Source of the DNA: Korobacter sp963758505
Lineage (GTDB): Bacteria > Acidobacteriota > Terriglobia > Terriglobales > Acidobacteriaceae
Direction: 5' to 3'
NCBI GenBank assembly: GCA_963758505.1
Contig: CAVWVJ010000003.1
Span: forward strand, 620,001 to 684,000
DNA: 64,000 nucleotides
Shown: positions 56,180 to 64,000 of the stretch, piece by piece
Position numbering within the stretch: position 1 is the first letter of the stretch
Layout: every line of letters begins with the position of its first letter
Position numbers and translations under genes: made by a program
Notes under the pieces: generated by a model
The model's database searches: none
What the model was told of the DNA's origin: nothing
Seen by the model: the letters and a program-made list of their open reading frames with translations, nothing else

Positions 56180-57340
56180 CTACTCGCTCCCCGTGCCACC
56201 CGTTCCGCTCGACGTCGAAGCCGCCGGGATCCCCGACGAACTGGGCGGCGTCGCCGTGCCGTTCGACGCAGGAAACGAAGGTTGCGGGTTGCTCTTGCGC
56301 AGGTCCTGGCGCTCCGGCCGCGTCTCTGTCCCGGGGCGTGGCGCCGTTCCCGCGTTCCGTTCGTCGAACTTGCCGAAGATCATCTTGCCTGCCGTGGTCT
56401 GCAGCACCGAGGTCACGGAGATCTCGATCGTCTTCCCGATCATCTTCCGCGCATTGTCCACCACGACCATCGTCCCGTCGTCGAGGTACGCCACGCCCTG
56501 GTTGTATTCCTTGCCCTCTTTCAGGATGAAGACGCGCATCAACTCGCCCGGCAACACGATCGGCTTCAGCGAATTCGCCAGCTCGTTGATGTTCAGCACC
56601 TCCACGCCCTGGAGCTGCGCGACCTTGTTCAGGTTGAAGTCGTTGGTGACAATCTTCCCTTCGTACTGCTTGGCAAGCTCGATCAGCTTCAAGTCCACTT
56701 CGCGGACTGCAGGAAAATCGTCTTCCACGATCTGCACATGCAGGTTGGTGAGCTTCTGCACCCGCTGCAGGATATCCAGCCCGCGCCGCCCGCGGTTGCG
56801 CTTCAGCGAATCGGCGGAGTCCGCCACCAGCTGCAATTCGCGCAACACGAACTGCGGAATGACAATGGTGCCATCCAGGAATCCCGTCTCCGCAATGTCC
56901 GCAATGCGGCCATCGATGATCACGCTGGTATCCAGGATCTTGAAGCTCTTGCGAGCCTGCTTCTCGCCGCCGAAAATTCCTCCCAGCGCAGCCAGGTTCA
57001 GCAGGTCGCCCTTGCCCGCACCGATCACCAGGCCTACGTAGGCCATGATCAGCATGACGAATAGCTGCAGAAAGCTTTGCGTTGGGCCCGATTCGAGGCT
57101 GTTACGAATCACCAGGCTGAAAAGATAAGCGCCGCAGATGCCAAGGATGCTGCCGATGACTGCGCCAATCAGCCGCTTCAGGCTTACATGGCGCAAGCGC
57201 ACTTCAAACGCGATGACGGCGGCCCCGATGATGACGCCCAGACCTGCCGCCGGATACGCATCCAGGTGGAAGGGTCTGAGCAGATAACTAGCCGAGGCAA
57301 TAACCACCACAAATACGATACGAATAATGACTAGATCCAA
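56180..57340 (-). CDS. PIN and TRAM domain membrane protein, YacL-like
   Basis: The 386-residue product has four membrane helices (about 1-120), a PIN nuclease-like domain (about 135-255: KILDTSVIIDGRIADI, VIPQFVLRELQLVADSAD, RRGLDIL, IVTNDFNLNKVAQ) and a TRAM domain (about 265-325), then a Pro/Ser/Thr-rich tail. Acidic PIN residues are visible. The start is TTG at 57340 with GGGGAGG six bases upstream; the frame runs open to 57424. In Firmicutes this gene (yacL) precedes ispD, as here. Its role is unknown. Confidence 0.9.
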   Translation of the reverse strand: MDLVIIRIVFVVVIASASYLLRPFHLDAYPAAGLGVIIGAAVIAFEVRLRHVSLKRLIGAVIGSILGICGAYLFSLVIRNSLESGPTQSFLQLFVMLIMAYVGLVIGAGKGDLLNLAALGGIFGGEKQARKSFKILDTSVIIDGRIADIAETGFLDGTIVIPQFVLRELQLVADSADSLKRNRGRRGLDILQRVQKLTNLHVQIVEDDFPAVREVDLKLIELAKQYEGKIVTNDFNLNKVAQLQGVEVLNINELANSLKPIVLPGELMRVFILKEGKEYNQGVAYLDDGTMVVVDNARKMIGKTIEISVTSVLQTTAGKMIFGKFDERNAGTAPRPGTETRPERQDLRKSNPQPSFPASNGTATPPSSSGIPAASTSSGTGGTGSE

Positions 57341-57950
57341 GCGGGACCTCCCCAAAAGCCCCACTCCGGTCCGCCACCGGGAACCCCCGCAAACCGCGAT
57401 CTTTTGCTGAGGCGAGTCCCGCATACGGCCTGCTAGGCGAACGGGAACAGTAAGTAAAACGCAGCCCTGGGCTGCTGGTTAAGAAAGAGCTAAAGAGCCG
57501 GCTCAAAAACGAAAGCCGCCAAAAAACACGCTGCAAAAACGGGCGCGAATTCAGGACGGTCGACTCTTCCGAAGTAGCCGGAAGTATATACCAGACTGAC
57601 CCGCCCAACCGCGCCGCGTCAAGTAACTTGGCTCCCCATTGGATGCGCAGCGCCGAATCAGGAGTGTCATCACCTCCAGAGTAAATAGTCCAGAGCTGAT
57701 TCCGTTTGCTTATCTCTAGTCCTTGCTCCATCTTGAAACTGCGCCGGTTTCGGCGCAAACCGATAGAGAGAGTATGCAGTTGGGCCGAACCCGAATAGGG
57801 AGATGAGCGGCCAAGGGCTCCCAGATTTCCGGGGAGAACCGAATAACCGGCGCAAAATCTCGGGGGAGAATTGCGCGCCGGTTTTTCACTCTGAGGCAAA
57901 ACTACACCGGCTGACCTACCCAGGCGCGACTTCGGTCGCGCCTTTCCCAT
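57341..57950 (+). other. intergenic leader with terminator-like hairpins; possible small RNA
   Basis: No gene is supported here. Two strong hairpins lie at the right end: AACCGGCGC (57845-57853) with GCGCCGGTT (57875-57883), then a five-T run, and AGGCGCGAC-TTCG-GTCGCGCCT (57922-57943) with a TTCG tetraloop. The preceding 150 bases also contain paired-looking blocks (GCGCCGGTTTCGGCGC near 57737). No plus-strand gene upstream needs this terminator, so a small RNA is possible. I could not match it to a known RNA class. Confidence 0.35.
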
Positions 57951-58774
57951 CCCGCGGCCAGCCCACAACACCGCCCTCCCCTCCAACCCTCTCTCTTGTC
58001 ATTGCGAGGAGCGCAGCGACGTCGCAACCTGCTGTTCCCATCCCGCGGCCAGCCCACAACCCTCTACGCCCCTCCGACCCTCTCTCTTGTCATTGCGAGG
58101 AGCGCAGCGACGTCGCAACCTGCTGTTCCTGCCCCGCGGCCAGCCCACTACACCGCTCACCCCTCCTACTGATTCTCTTGTCATTGCGAGGAGCGCAGCG
58201 ACGTCGCAACCTGCTGTTCCTGCCCCGCGGCCAGCCCACAACACCGCTCACCCCTCCTACTGATTCTCTTGTCATTGCGAGGAGCGCAGCGACGTCGCAA
58301 CCTGCTGTTCCCATCCCGCGGCCAGCCCACAACACCGCTCTCCCCTCCTACCCTCTCTCTTGTCATTGCGAGGAGCGCAGCGACGTCGCAACCTGCTGTT
58401 CCTGCCCCGCGGCCAGCCCACAACCCTCTACGCCCCTCCTACCCTCTCTCTTGTCATTGCGAGGAGCGCAGCGACGTCGCAACCTGCTGTTCCTGCCCCG
58501 CGGCCAGCCCACAACACCGCTCACCCCTCCTACTGATTCTCTTGTCATTGCGAGGAGCGCAGCGACGTCGCAACCTGCTGTTCCTGCCCCGCGGCCAGCC
58601 CACAACACCGCTACGCCCCTCCTACTCATCTCTCTTGTCATTGCGAGGAGCGCAGCGACGTCGCAACCTGCTGTTCCTGCCCCGCGGCCAGCCCACAACA
58701 CCGCTCACCCCTCCTACCGATCTCTCTTGTCATTGCGAGAAGCGCAGCGACGTCGCAACCTGCTGTTCCCATCG
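57951..58774 (+). repeat. tandem repeat array 4 (flavour B, 9 units of ~91 bp)
   Basis: The core TTGTCATTGCGAGGAGCGCA lies at 57996, 58087, 58178, 58269, 58360, 58451, 58542, 58635 and 58727 (spacing 91, then 93 and 92). The last unit has GAGAAGCGCA. The linker is CGCGGCCAGCCCACAACACC and variants. It is the largest of the four arrays. The long open frames over it, on both strands, have repeat-derived wording and no other sequence support. Confidence 0.95.
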
Positions 58775-58833
58775 CGGCCTCCAAACCTCTACCCGAAGCT
58801 CCGCCGCTCGCTCCCAAGGTCTAAAATCTCTCC

Positions 58834-59805
58834 ATGCAAGCCATCGTCGTGGAGCAACTCGGCAAGCTCGAGCATCTGCAACCCAAGGAAACTCAGGCTC
58901 CCGTCGCGAAACCCGGCGAGGTCGTCGTTCGCATCGAAGCCGCCGGGGTCAACTTTGCCGACATCAGCTCCGCCATGGGCAAGTATCCCGGAATCAAGGT
59001 GCCCTATATCGCCGGACGCGAGTTCGCCGGCACCGTCGAGGGCACCGGAGAACGCGTCATGGGCTACACCCAATGCGGCGCCTTCGCCGAGAAGATTGCC
59101 GTTCCGCGAGCCCTGATCTGGCCGCAGCCCGATGGGTGGACCTCCATCGAGTCTGCCGCCTTCCCGGTGAATTTCTTCACCGCTTACCTGGTGTACTGGA
59201 AAGCCGGCTTGACCAAGGATGCTTACGAGCCTGCCGCGCCCTCAAGCAGTCCCCGACGCGCCTTGATCCACGCGGTCGCGGGCGGTGTCGGCACCGCCGC
59301 CGTCCAGATCGGCCGCCTGCTGGGCATCGAGACGATCGGAACTTCCTCCTCCGGTGAGAAACTCGAAAAGGCAAAGAAACTCGGTCTCACCCACGCCATC
59401 AACTACACGCAAGAGGATTACCAGAAGCGCGTGATGGAACTCACCAACAACGAAGGTGTGGACTGCGTCTTCGAAATGCTGGGAGGCGAGCACACCAAGC
59501 GGAGCACGCGTTGCACCCGCGAATTCGGACGCGTCATTCTTTACGGCATGGCCACCGGCGAGGCCCATCAGTTCGACACACTTACGATGTACGCGAAAGG
59601 CATCAGCGTGCATGGTTTCTGGTTAAGCACCTTGGCCTCTAACCACGCGGTCATCGCGACCGCTTGGAAGGCCCTCGACCCGTGGGTAAAGCGTGCAGAG
59701 CTCAAGCCTGAAATCGGCCACGTGATGCCGATGGCGAAAGTGTCCGAAGCTTTTCTGCTGATGTTGAACCGCAAGAATTACGGAAAAATCATACTCACTA
59801 TCTAA
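58834..59805 (+). CDS. NADPH:quinone oxidoreductase-like MDR enzyme
   Basis: The 323-residue MDR-superfamily protein has an N-terminal GroES-like domain (VVRIEAAGVNFADISSAMGKYP, VPYIAGREFAGTV) and a Rossmann domain (AVAGGVGTAAVQIGRLLG). It lacks the zinc-binding cysteines of alcohol dehydrogenases, which fits the quinone oxidoreductase branch. The substrate is unknown. The ATG at 58834 lies about 60 bases after array 4. A frame running from the array into this gene is a shadow. Confidence 0.9.
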   Translation: MQAIVVEQLGKLEHLQPKETQAPVAKPGEVVVRIEAAGVNFADISSAMGKYPGIKVPYIAGREFAGTVEGTGERVMGYTQCGAFAEKIAVPRALIWPQPDGWTSIESAAFPVNFFTAYLVYWKAGLTKDAYEPAAPSSSPRRALIHAVAGGVGTAAVQIGRLLGIETIGTSSSGEKLEKAKKLGLTHAINYTQEDYQKRVMELTNNEGVDCVFEMLGGEHTKRSTRCTREFGRVILYGMATGEAHQFDTLTMYAKGISVHGFWLSTLASNHAVIATAWKALDPWVKRAELKPEIGHVMPMAKVSEAFLLMLNRKNYGKIILTI

Positions 59806-59825
59806 TCCAGCTTGCAGGAGACCAC

Positions 59826-60383
59826 ATGCCCAGGAAAGCATTGCTTCTCGTTGCGATGTGGATCGTCGCTTCCTTCGCCTTTGCCGAAAAACCCGCGAGT
59901 GCCGATAAAATTCTCGCCGCCGCCAGGGCGCAAGCCAAGGCCGAACAGAAGAACATCCTGCTCGTCTTCGGCGCCTCCTGGTGTCCGGACTGCGAAGTGC
60001 TCGACAGCTTCTTCAATGCACCGCAAGCCAAGCCCATCTTCGACAAACATTTTGTCCTGGTGCATCTCAACGTCTTTGAGGAAAACGGCGAGAACCCGGG
60101 CCGCAATACTCCCGGCGGTGACAAGGTCATCCTGAAATATGGCGGCGTCTCTTCCGCCGGCGTGGTGAGCCTGCCTTACATGGTCGTCCTCGACGCCGAC
60201 GGCAAGCTCGTGACCGATTCGCATCGTCCCTCCCAGGGGAAATCCACGGACAAGAACATCGGCTTCCCGGACCAACCGGAGGACATCGCCTGGTTTGTGG
60301 AGATGATGAAGAAAGGTGCACCGCAGCTCAGCGATCAGGAGGCCGAGCAGATTTCCTCGGTGCTCAAGCAGCCGCAAAGCTAA
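59826..60383 (+). CDS. thioredoxin-fold exported protein (CPDC motif)
   Basis: The 185-residue product has a signal peptide (LLLVAMWIVASFAFAEKP) and a thioredoxin-like domain with FGASWCPDCEVLDSFF, the redox CxxC, and LPYMVVLDADGKLVTD carrying the cis-Pro. It resembles thioredoxin-like DUF255/DsbD-gamma-type proteins. It may reduce periplasmic disulfides; the partner is unknown. AGGAG lies five bases before the ATG. It follows the quinone oxidoreductase by 20 bases, and its stop overlaps the convergent JAMM gene by four bases. Confidence 0.88.
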   Translation: MPRKALLLVAMWIVASFAFAEKPASADKILAAARAQAKAEQKNILLVFGASWCPDCEVLDSFFNAPQAKPIFDKHFVLVHLNVFEENGENPGRNTPGGDKVILKYGGVSSAGVVSLPYMVVLDADGKLVTDSHRPSQGKSTDKNIGFPDQPEDIAWFVEMMKKGAPQLSDQEAEQISSVLKQPQS

Positions 60384-60808
60384 GGACAGCGCAGTTCATC
60401 GGGTACGAACTGGCGCTCGTGCAGGTCTTTTCCTTCCAGGCGGTAGAAGGCCACCGAGTCGAAGGTTCCGCCTCGCACGCTCACGATCCCATAGAAGCAT
60501 CCCAGCCATAACGCCTGCTCGAGATCGGTCGGCGAAGGTTCCGCCGAGTGATCGGGATGAGAGTGCGCAAATCCAAGAATCTGCAAATTTTCTTCCCGCG
60601 ATCTGCGCTGCGCCTGGATCACCGCCCCCGGAGAAATTGAGTACGCGCGGCGCGGATGGTCATGCGTGTTCGGCGTCGGCAGGATGCGCGTCACATGGGC
60701 CCCCGCTGCGTCGCGCTTGCCCACCAGGATCGCGCAGAACTCTTCCGGGTACGCGGCCTCCGCCAGCAGCTTGAGTCGCCTAAACTCGGGTTGTGAGAGA
60801 ACGATCAT
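60380..60808 (-). CDS. JAMM/Mov34-type metallopeptidase (Mec-like)
   Basis: The 142-residue product has an N-terminal Glu block (YPEEFCAILVGK) and the JAMM zinc signature GFAHSHPDHSAEPSPTDLEQA (HxHPx...SxxD), so it should be a zinc isopeptidase or carrier-processing enzyme. Mec/JAMM proteins can trim C-terminal extensions of ThiS/MoaD-like carriers; the carrier in this window (44045) already ends in Gly-Gly and is 16 kb away. The ATG at 60808 fits the family; a frame start at 60829 is possible. Confidence 0.9.
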   Translation of the reverse strand: MIVLSQPEFRRLKLLAEAAYPEEFCAILVGKRDAAGAHVTRILPTPNTHDHPRRAYSISPGAVIQAQRRSREENLQILGFAHSHPDHSAEPSPTDLEQALWLGCFYGIVSVRGGTFDSVAFYRLEGKDLHERQFVPDELRCP

Positions 60809-61025
60809 CGTTTCGCCGATCCCCGGCATGGAGAACTCTTGTCATCATAGTGAAACATTTGCGAGTTGCTCACATCGAACGCAATGTGCGACATTGATCA
60901 GTCCCGCTTTGCTGCGACGATCGTTTCTGGGCAACGCATCTTCCGGCCCGGTAATCGTACTCGGCAGCGGCGGTGTCGATCGGCAGCTCCGGCCCGTTGG
61001 GCCGGGAAAGTTTAAGCAGGACATA

Positions 61026-61487
61026 ATGGCGAAGAAGCTCTCCCCAAAATCGTATGCGGATGCCGTCTCCTGGTTCCGCGATCACGGGTTCGACATCCTC
61101 GAAGCGCCCGCGACCAGCAATCGCATCTTTCTGAAGAAGTACAACGTATCGGCCGCCATCGAACAGGCCCCCGATGGATCGGCGCGCATCTTTGCCTATC
61201 CCGGTTACCTCGTCGGCGGCGAGATCTCCAAGCTCATCGACAAGGGTTACCAGAAGTTCCTCAAAACTTCCAAGCTCGAAGTGCCCGCAACTGCGGACCA
61301 CCTGAAAGCCATGCACGATTTCTCGGAAGAGCTGAAGGAAGGCATCGGCGCCACCAGCCTGTATAACGAATCGCTGGGCACCGTGAGCGAGGCCTACGTC
61401 TACGACCGCGTCAAAGATCGCGACAAGGCCGAAGCGGAGCGCCCCAAGCGTCCTTGGAAAAGCGGTACGAAAAATAAATCTGCGTAA
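61026..61487 (+). CDS. conserved-looking hypothetical protein
   Basis: The 153-residue product starts MAKKLSPKSYADAVSWFRDHGFDILEAP and contains NRIFLKKYNVSAAIEQAPDGSARIFAYPGYLVGGEISKLIDKGYQKFLKTSKLEVPATADHL. The family is not recognised; there is no signal peptide or helix. I chose the ATG at 61026 (AGGA five bases upstream). The frame is open to 60666, but only as antisense and intergenic sequence. A CCGGCCC-GTT-GGGCCGG hairpin (60989-61005) sits in its leader. Confidence 0.75.
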   Translation: MAKKLSPKSYADAVSWFRDHGFDILEAPATSNRIFLKKYNVSAAIEQAPDGSARIFAYPGYLVGGEISKLIDKGYQKFLKTSKLEVPATADHLKAMHDFSEELKEGIGATSLYNESLGTVSEAYVYDRVKDRDKAEAERPKRPWKSGTKNKSA

Positions 61488-61509
61488 CTCCGCAATCGCG
61501 AATTGATTG

Positions 61510-62061
61510 CTATCTGTGGACGTCGGGGCTTTGCGCCGGGTTCGGACGGGCCTTCACCGCCGCCTTCTCCACCTTCACGTCAAACGCCACCGGCAGCGAC
61601 TTCGGCGGATAACAAGCGCTGTTGTCGCAGGCCTGGTACCGCAACTCTCCGTGCACCCGGTAGCTTCCCGGACGCAACGTCCCCATCATGCGCGCCGTCG
61701 CCTGCACCTTGAAGTCTCCGGTATAAACACTCAACTTCTCGTCGGGAGAAAACGCGAAGGCGGTCTGCTGTCCTTCGGGATACTGGATGTTCCCCAGCGT
61801 CAGGTCCGTGGGTGGATCGAGCCGCAACACCGTCGGGATCAGCAACTCAGAGTTGGGATGGTTGGAATTTACGTGGAAGCCCTGTGCCACCCGGAAATTC
61901 AGGGTAATCGGCGCCGCCTTGCCCTTCAGCAACGGTGCGCTCTCCACTCCAACCACCTGCACGGAAGGTTTGGGCGCCGAGAACTCGCTCTGCGATTGCG
62001 CCGCGACCGCTGCCCCGAGCGCGACCACCGCCAACATCCACACCCGTTTCCTCAAACTCAC
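61510..62061 (-). CDS. DsbD alpha-like periplasmic protein
   Basis: The 183-residue product has a signal peptide (VWMLAVVALGAAVAAQSQ) and an immunoglobulin-like DsbD N-terminal domain with YQACDNSACYPPKSLPVAFDVKV, the Cys pair that relays electrons from the membrane domain to periplasmic clients. The start is GTG at 62061. A TTG two codons later has the better-placed GGGAG. It is the last gene of ccdA-tlpA-dsbD alpha, together a split DsbD. Confidence 0.85.
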   Translation of the reverse strand: MSLRKRVWMLAVVALGAAVAAQSQSEFSAPKPSVQVVGVESAPLLKGKAAPITLNFRVAQGFHVNSNHPNSELLIPTVLRLDPPTDLTLGNIQYPEGQQTAFAFSPDEKLSVYTGDFKVQATARMMGTLRPGSYRVHGELRYQACDNSACYPPKSLPVAFDVKVEKAAVKARPNPAQSPDVHR

Positions 62062-62074
62062 TCTCCCATGGCCA

Positions 62075-62626
62075 TTACTGCGCGAGCGCGGCCTTCATCT
62101 TCTCTTCGATTTCGCTGCGGTCCAGCAAGCCCATCGCGAATGCGACGATCTTGCCGTTACGGTCAATGTAAAACGTCGTGGGCAGATCTTCCACATCGCC
62201 GTACTTCGGCGAAACTGAGTTGTCATCCACCGCGATGGTGTAGTTCACGCCCATTTCCTTCACGAACTGCGCGACCTTGTCCTTGCCGCCCTCATCCTCC
62301 GAGATCCCCACGATCTGCAGTCCCTTCGGCCCGTACTGTTTCTGCAGGTCCACGAACCACGGCAACTCGATCTTGCAGGGTGGGCACCACGTCGCCCAGA
62401 AATTCAAAATCACCGTTTTGCCGCGCAGGTCGGACAGCGTCAGCGTCTTACCGTCCAGCGTTTTCAGGGTAAAGTCCGGAGCCGCTTTGCCAACGATCTG
62501 TCCCGCCACCAGCGAGCCGGTGCGCGCCGCCTCCGCCTGCCGCTTGCGCGCCACGTTGCTCCCAATGAACAGCATGGCCGCGATCACGACAACGGCAAAA
62601 CCCAGGATTGCCACATTTTTCTTCAC
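62075..62626 (-). CDS. TlpA/ResA-like membrane-anchored thioredoxin
   Basis: The 183-residue product starts with one helix (NVAILGFAVVVIAAMLFIGSNVA) and a periplasmic thioredoxin domain with AAPDFTLKTLDGKTLTLSDLRGKTVILNFWATWCPPCKIELPWF (redox CPPC) and VEDLPTTFYIDRNGKIV. The GTG at 62626 with GAGG six bases upstream is the start, six bases after the ccdA stop. It probably takes electrons from CcdA for cytochrome c maturation or disulfide reduction. The frame is open much further upstream, but only as antisense. Confidence 0.92.
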   Translation of the reverse strand: MKKNVAILGFAVVVIAAMLFIGSNVARKRQAEAARTGSLVAGQIVGKAAPDFTLKTLDGKTLTLSDLRGKTVILNFWATWCPPCKIELPWFVDLQKQYGPKGLQIVGISEDEGGKDKVAQFVKEMGVNYTIAVDDNSVSPKYGDVEDLPTTFYIDRNGKIVAFAMGLLDRSEIEEKMKAALAQ

Positions 62627-62634
62627 GAACGCCC

Positions 62635-63357
62635 TCAGAGTGCGAAACGATTCAGGAATGAAAGATAACTCGACAAAATGGTGAAGTGCCGCGTCAGGAT
62701 CAGCGCCCCCACGATCACCAGGAACACCCCGCTGACCACTTCCACCGTATGCAGGTGCCGCCGGAACCGCGAATAGAACGCCAAAAAGCGCTCCACCCCC
62801 AGCGACGTCAACAGGAACGGCACAGCGAGTCCCGCGGAATACACCGCCAGCAGCAGCACGCCCTTCACTACCGTGTCCTGCGAACTCGCGATTGCCAGCA
62901 CTCCGGCCAGGATCGGCCCGATGCACGGCGTCCAACCGAACGCGAATGCAAACCCGATCAGGAATGCCCCCAGCGCCGTCCCGCTGCCCTTCATCTCATG
63001 CAGCCGCTTATCCGCCAGCAGCGCCTTGATCTGGAACACGCCAATCAGGTGCAGACCGAAGATGATGATCACAACACCGGCAACCTGCATCAACTGCCGC
63101 CGATAGATGTTCATGAACTGCCCAATCCCCGTCGCCACTGCACCCAGCGCAATGAACACCGCGCTGAAGCCGAGGATGAACATCACCGAGTTCAGCAGCA
63201 CCGTGCGGCTCAACTTGCGATCCGCCGACTGCAACTGGTCTGCGCTTGCCCCCGAGATCAACGATACGTAGCCCGGCACCAGCGGCAAAACGCAGGGCGA
63301 CAGGAACGACAACAGTCCCGCCAGGAACACAGCGATCGGCAAGGGAAGGCTAGACAT
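62635..63357 (-). CDS. ccdA: cytochrome c biogenesis protein CcdA
   Basis: The 240-residue membrane protein has six helices and the CcdA signatures FLAGLLSFLSPCVLPLVPGYVSLISG and FAFGWTPCIGPIL, each with its reactive Cys. It carries reducing power from cytoplasmic thioredoxin across the membrane. TlpA and the DsbD alpha-like gene follow in the same direction with almost no gap. A DUF3592-like gene precedes it by 87 bases. Confidence 0.95.
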   Translation of the reverse strand: MSSLPLPIAVFLAGLLSFLSPCVLPLVPGYVSLISGASADQLQSADRKLSRTVLLNSVMFILGFSAVFIALGAVATGIGQFMNIYRRQLMQVAGVVIIIFGLHLIGVFQIKALLADKRLHEMKGSGTALGAFLIGFAFAFGWTPCIGPILAGVLAIASSQDTVVKGVLLLAVYSAGLAVPFLLTSLGVERFLAFYSRFRRHLHTVEVVSGVFLVIVGALILTRHFTILSSYLSFLNRFAL

Positions 63358-63444
63358 TCGGCATCTATTCTACGTCGGAGAACGCAACCGCTTCTTTGAA
63401 ACAGACGCCCCAAACTCTGGAAAGGTTACAAAACTCGCGTTAGT

Positions 63445-63834
63445 TTACCTTCGCAATCCGTTCCACGTCTCCGAAATCACGATGGAATTCCCCGGATTAT
63501 GCGGATCGTAGCGTACCGTCACCGCCTGCCCGATTTGCCAGGAACCAAACTCCACCTCTTCCCGCAGTCGCGTAATGTCCTGTGACGCCTCGTACGCCAC
63601 CCCCGCGATGTCATAGCGATAAATCAACAATCGCTGCGGCTGATCCTTTTCATCCTGCGATTCCTGCAAATCCAGCGTCATCCCGGTCGTCAGCCTGCCC
63701 GTCTTGCTCAGCCACAAGCGGCGCAGTTGTTCCCGGTCCGGCTTGGCGCGCCGTAGATAGGCGATCCACCCGATCGCCGCGCCGAGTATGGCAACCGCAC
63801 CAAATACCAGCCAGTACCAAGGAAGAGGGTTCAT
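63445..63834 (-). CDS. DUF3592-like membrane protein
   Basis: The 129-residue product has one N-terminal helix (YWLVFGAVAILGAAIGWIAYL). The soluble part has LLIYRYDIAGVAYEASQDITR and VEFGSWQIGQAVTVRYDPHNPGNSIV, which resembles DUF3592 proteins (YxYxxxGxxY...VxYdPxnP). The role is unknown. It lies upstream of ccdA on the same strand and could share its operon. The last 165 bases of the window (63836-64000) hold nothing I can assign. Confidence 0.75.
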   Translation of the reverse strand: MNPLPWYWLVFGAVAILGAAIGWIAYLRRAKPDREQLRRLWLSKTGRLTTGMTLDLQESQDEKDQPQRLLIYRYDIAGVAYEASQDITRLREEVEFGSWQIGQAVTVRYDPHNPGNSIVISETWNGLRR

Positions 63835-64000
63835 GACGAAGCAGCGTTCCCGCTATCAGAGTAGCTACCTCCGGCGGCCAGGAACATCGGCCATTCTACT
63901 GAGCTTTCGTCGCAATCCTCCCTCACCTGCATGCAACCACACCTCTACTTTTCTGTTCTAAGTTTCACGTCGGACCGTGAACTTTGGTGTTCCGCGCCCG

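Noticed and set aside
57288..57986. Minus-strand frame of 232 codons upstream of the PIN/TRAM gene
   Set aside because: It overlaps the strong GGGGAGG-TTG start of the PIN/TRAM gene in another frame and runs into repeat array 4; no family wording.
42901..60808. Ubiquitin-like defence system (E1-like, carrier, JAMM peptidase)
   Set aside because: The JAMM gene is 16 kb from moaD/moeB, no E2-like gene is present, and the MoeB-rhodanese layout points to sulfur transfer.

Overview
The window reads as a chromosome segment of an Acidobacteriota bacterium (Terriglobia, Koribacter-like). That is an inference from high GC, protein wording (Ser/Thr kinases with TPR tails, CadC-type winged-helix/TPR regulators, FG-GAP proteins, M56/BlaI pairs) and many dispersed TGTCATCCTGAGCG-like repeats; no 16S or marker search was possible. 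About 55 genes are supported, mostly housekeeping.

Layout. 1-10 kb: partial kdtA, gatB, a secreted protein diverging from a peroxiredoxin (bcp) whose peroxidatic Cys codon is TGA followed by a SECIS-like hairpin (a probable selenoprotein), mpg, and a CadC-like regulator. 10-21 kb: panC, a phosphoesterase, purD, mntH, acnA and a SulP permease. 21-28 kb: a MerB-like protein, rpmH-rnpA-yidD-yidC-jag, hslV-DUF3052-hslU and tRNA-Arg(TCG). 28-30 kb: a 2-kb insert bounded by the tRNA-Arg 3' end and an exact 26-bp copy of it, carrying one secreted beta-helix protein. 30-39 kb: a Ser/Thr kinase, lhr, nei and an SDR. 39.5-43 kb: BlaI operators, blaI, an M56 sensor protease and a secreted protein sharing a ~25-aa repeat with the protease. 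43-49 kb: an Asp-box propeller/moaD/moeB-rhodanese operon, a YCII protein, a frameshifted FG-GAP gene, an Fn3 lipoprotein and a pilin-like protein. 49-58 kb: gltX, ispF, ispD and a PIN/TRAM protein, the Firmicutes order yacL-ispD-ispF-gltX, broken by an inverted GGDEF/HD-GYP gene and by a repeat array. 58-64 kb: a quinone oxidoreductase, a thioredoxin-like protein, a JAMM peptidase, and a split DsbD operon (ccdA-tlpA-dsbD alpha).

Four tandem arrays of ~91-bp units (5, 6, 6 and 9 copies) lie between genes at 3.3, 5.6, 55.6 and 58 kb in two sequence flavours. They are open in several frames and generate spurious ORFs. The strongest leads are the selenocysteine peroxiredoxin, the tRNA-Arg insert, and the BlaI/M56/repeat-protein module.
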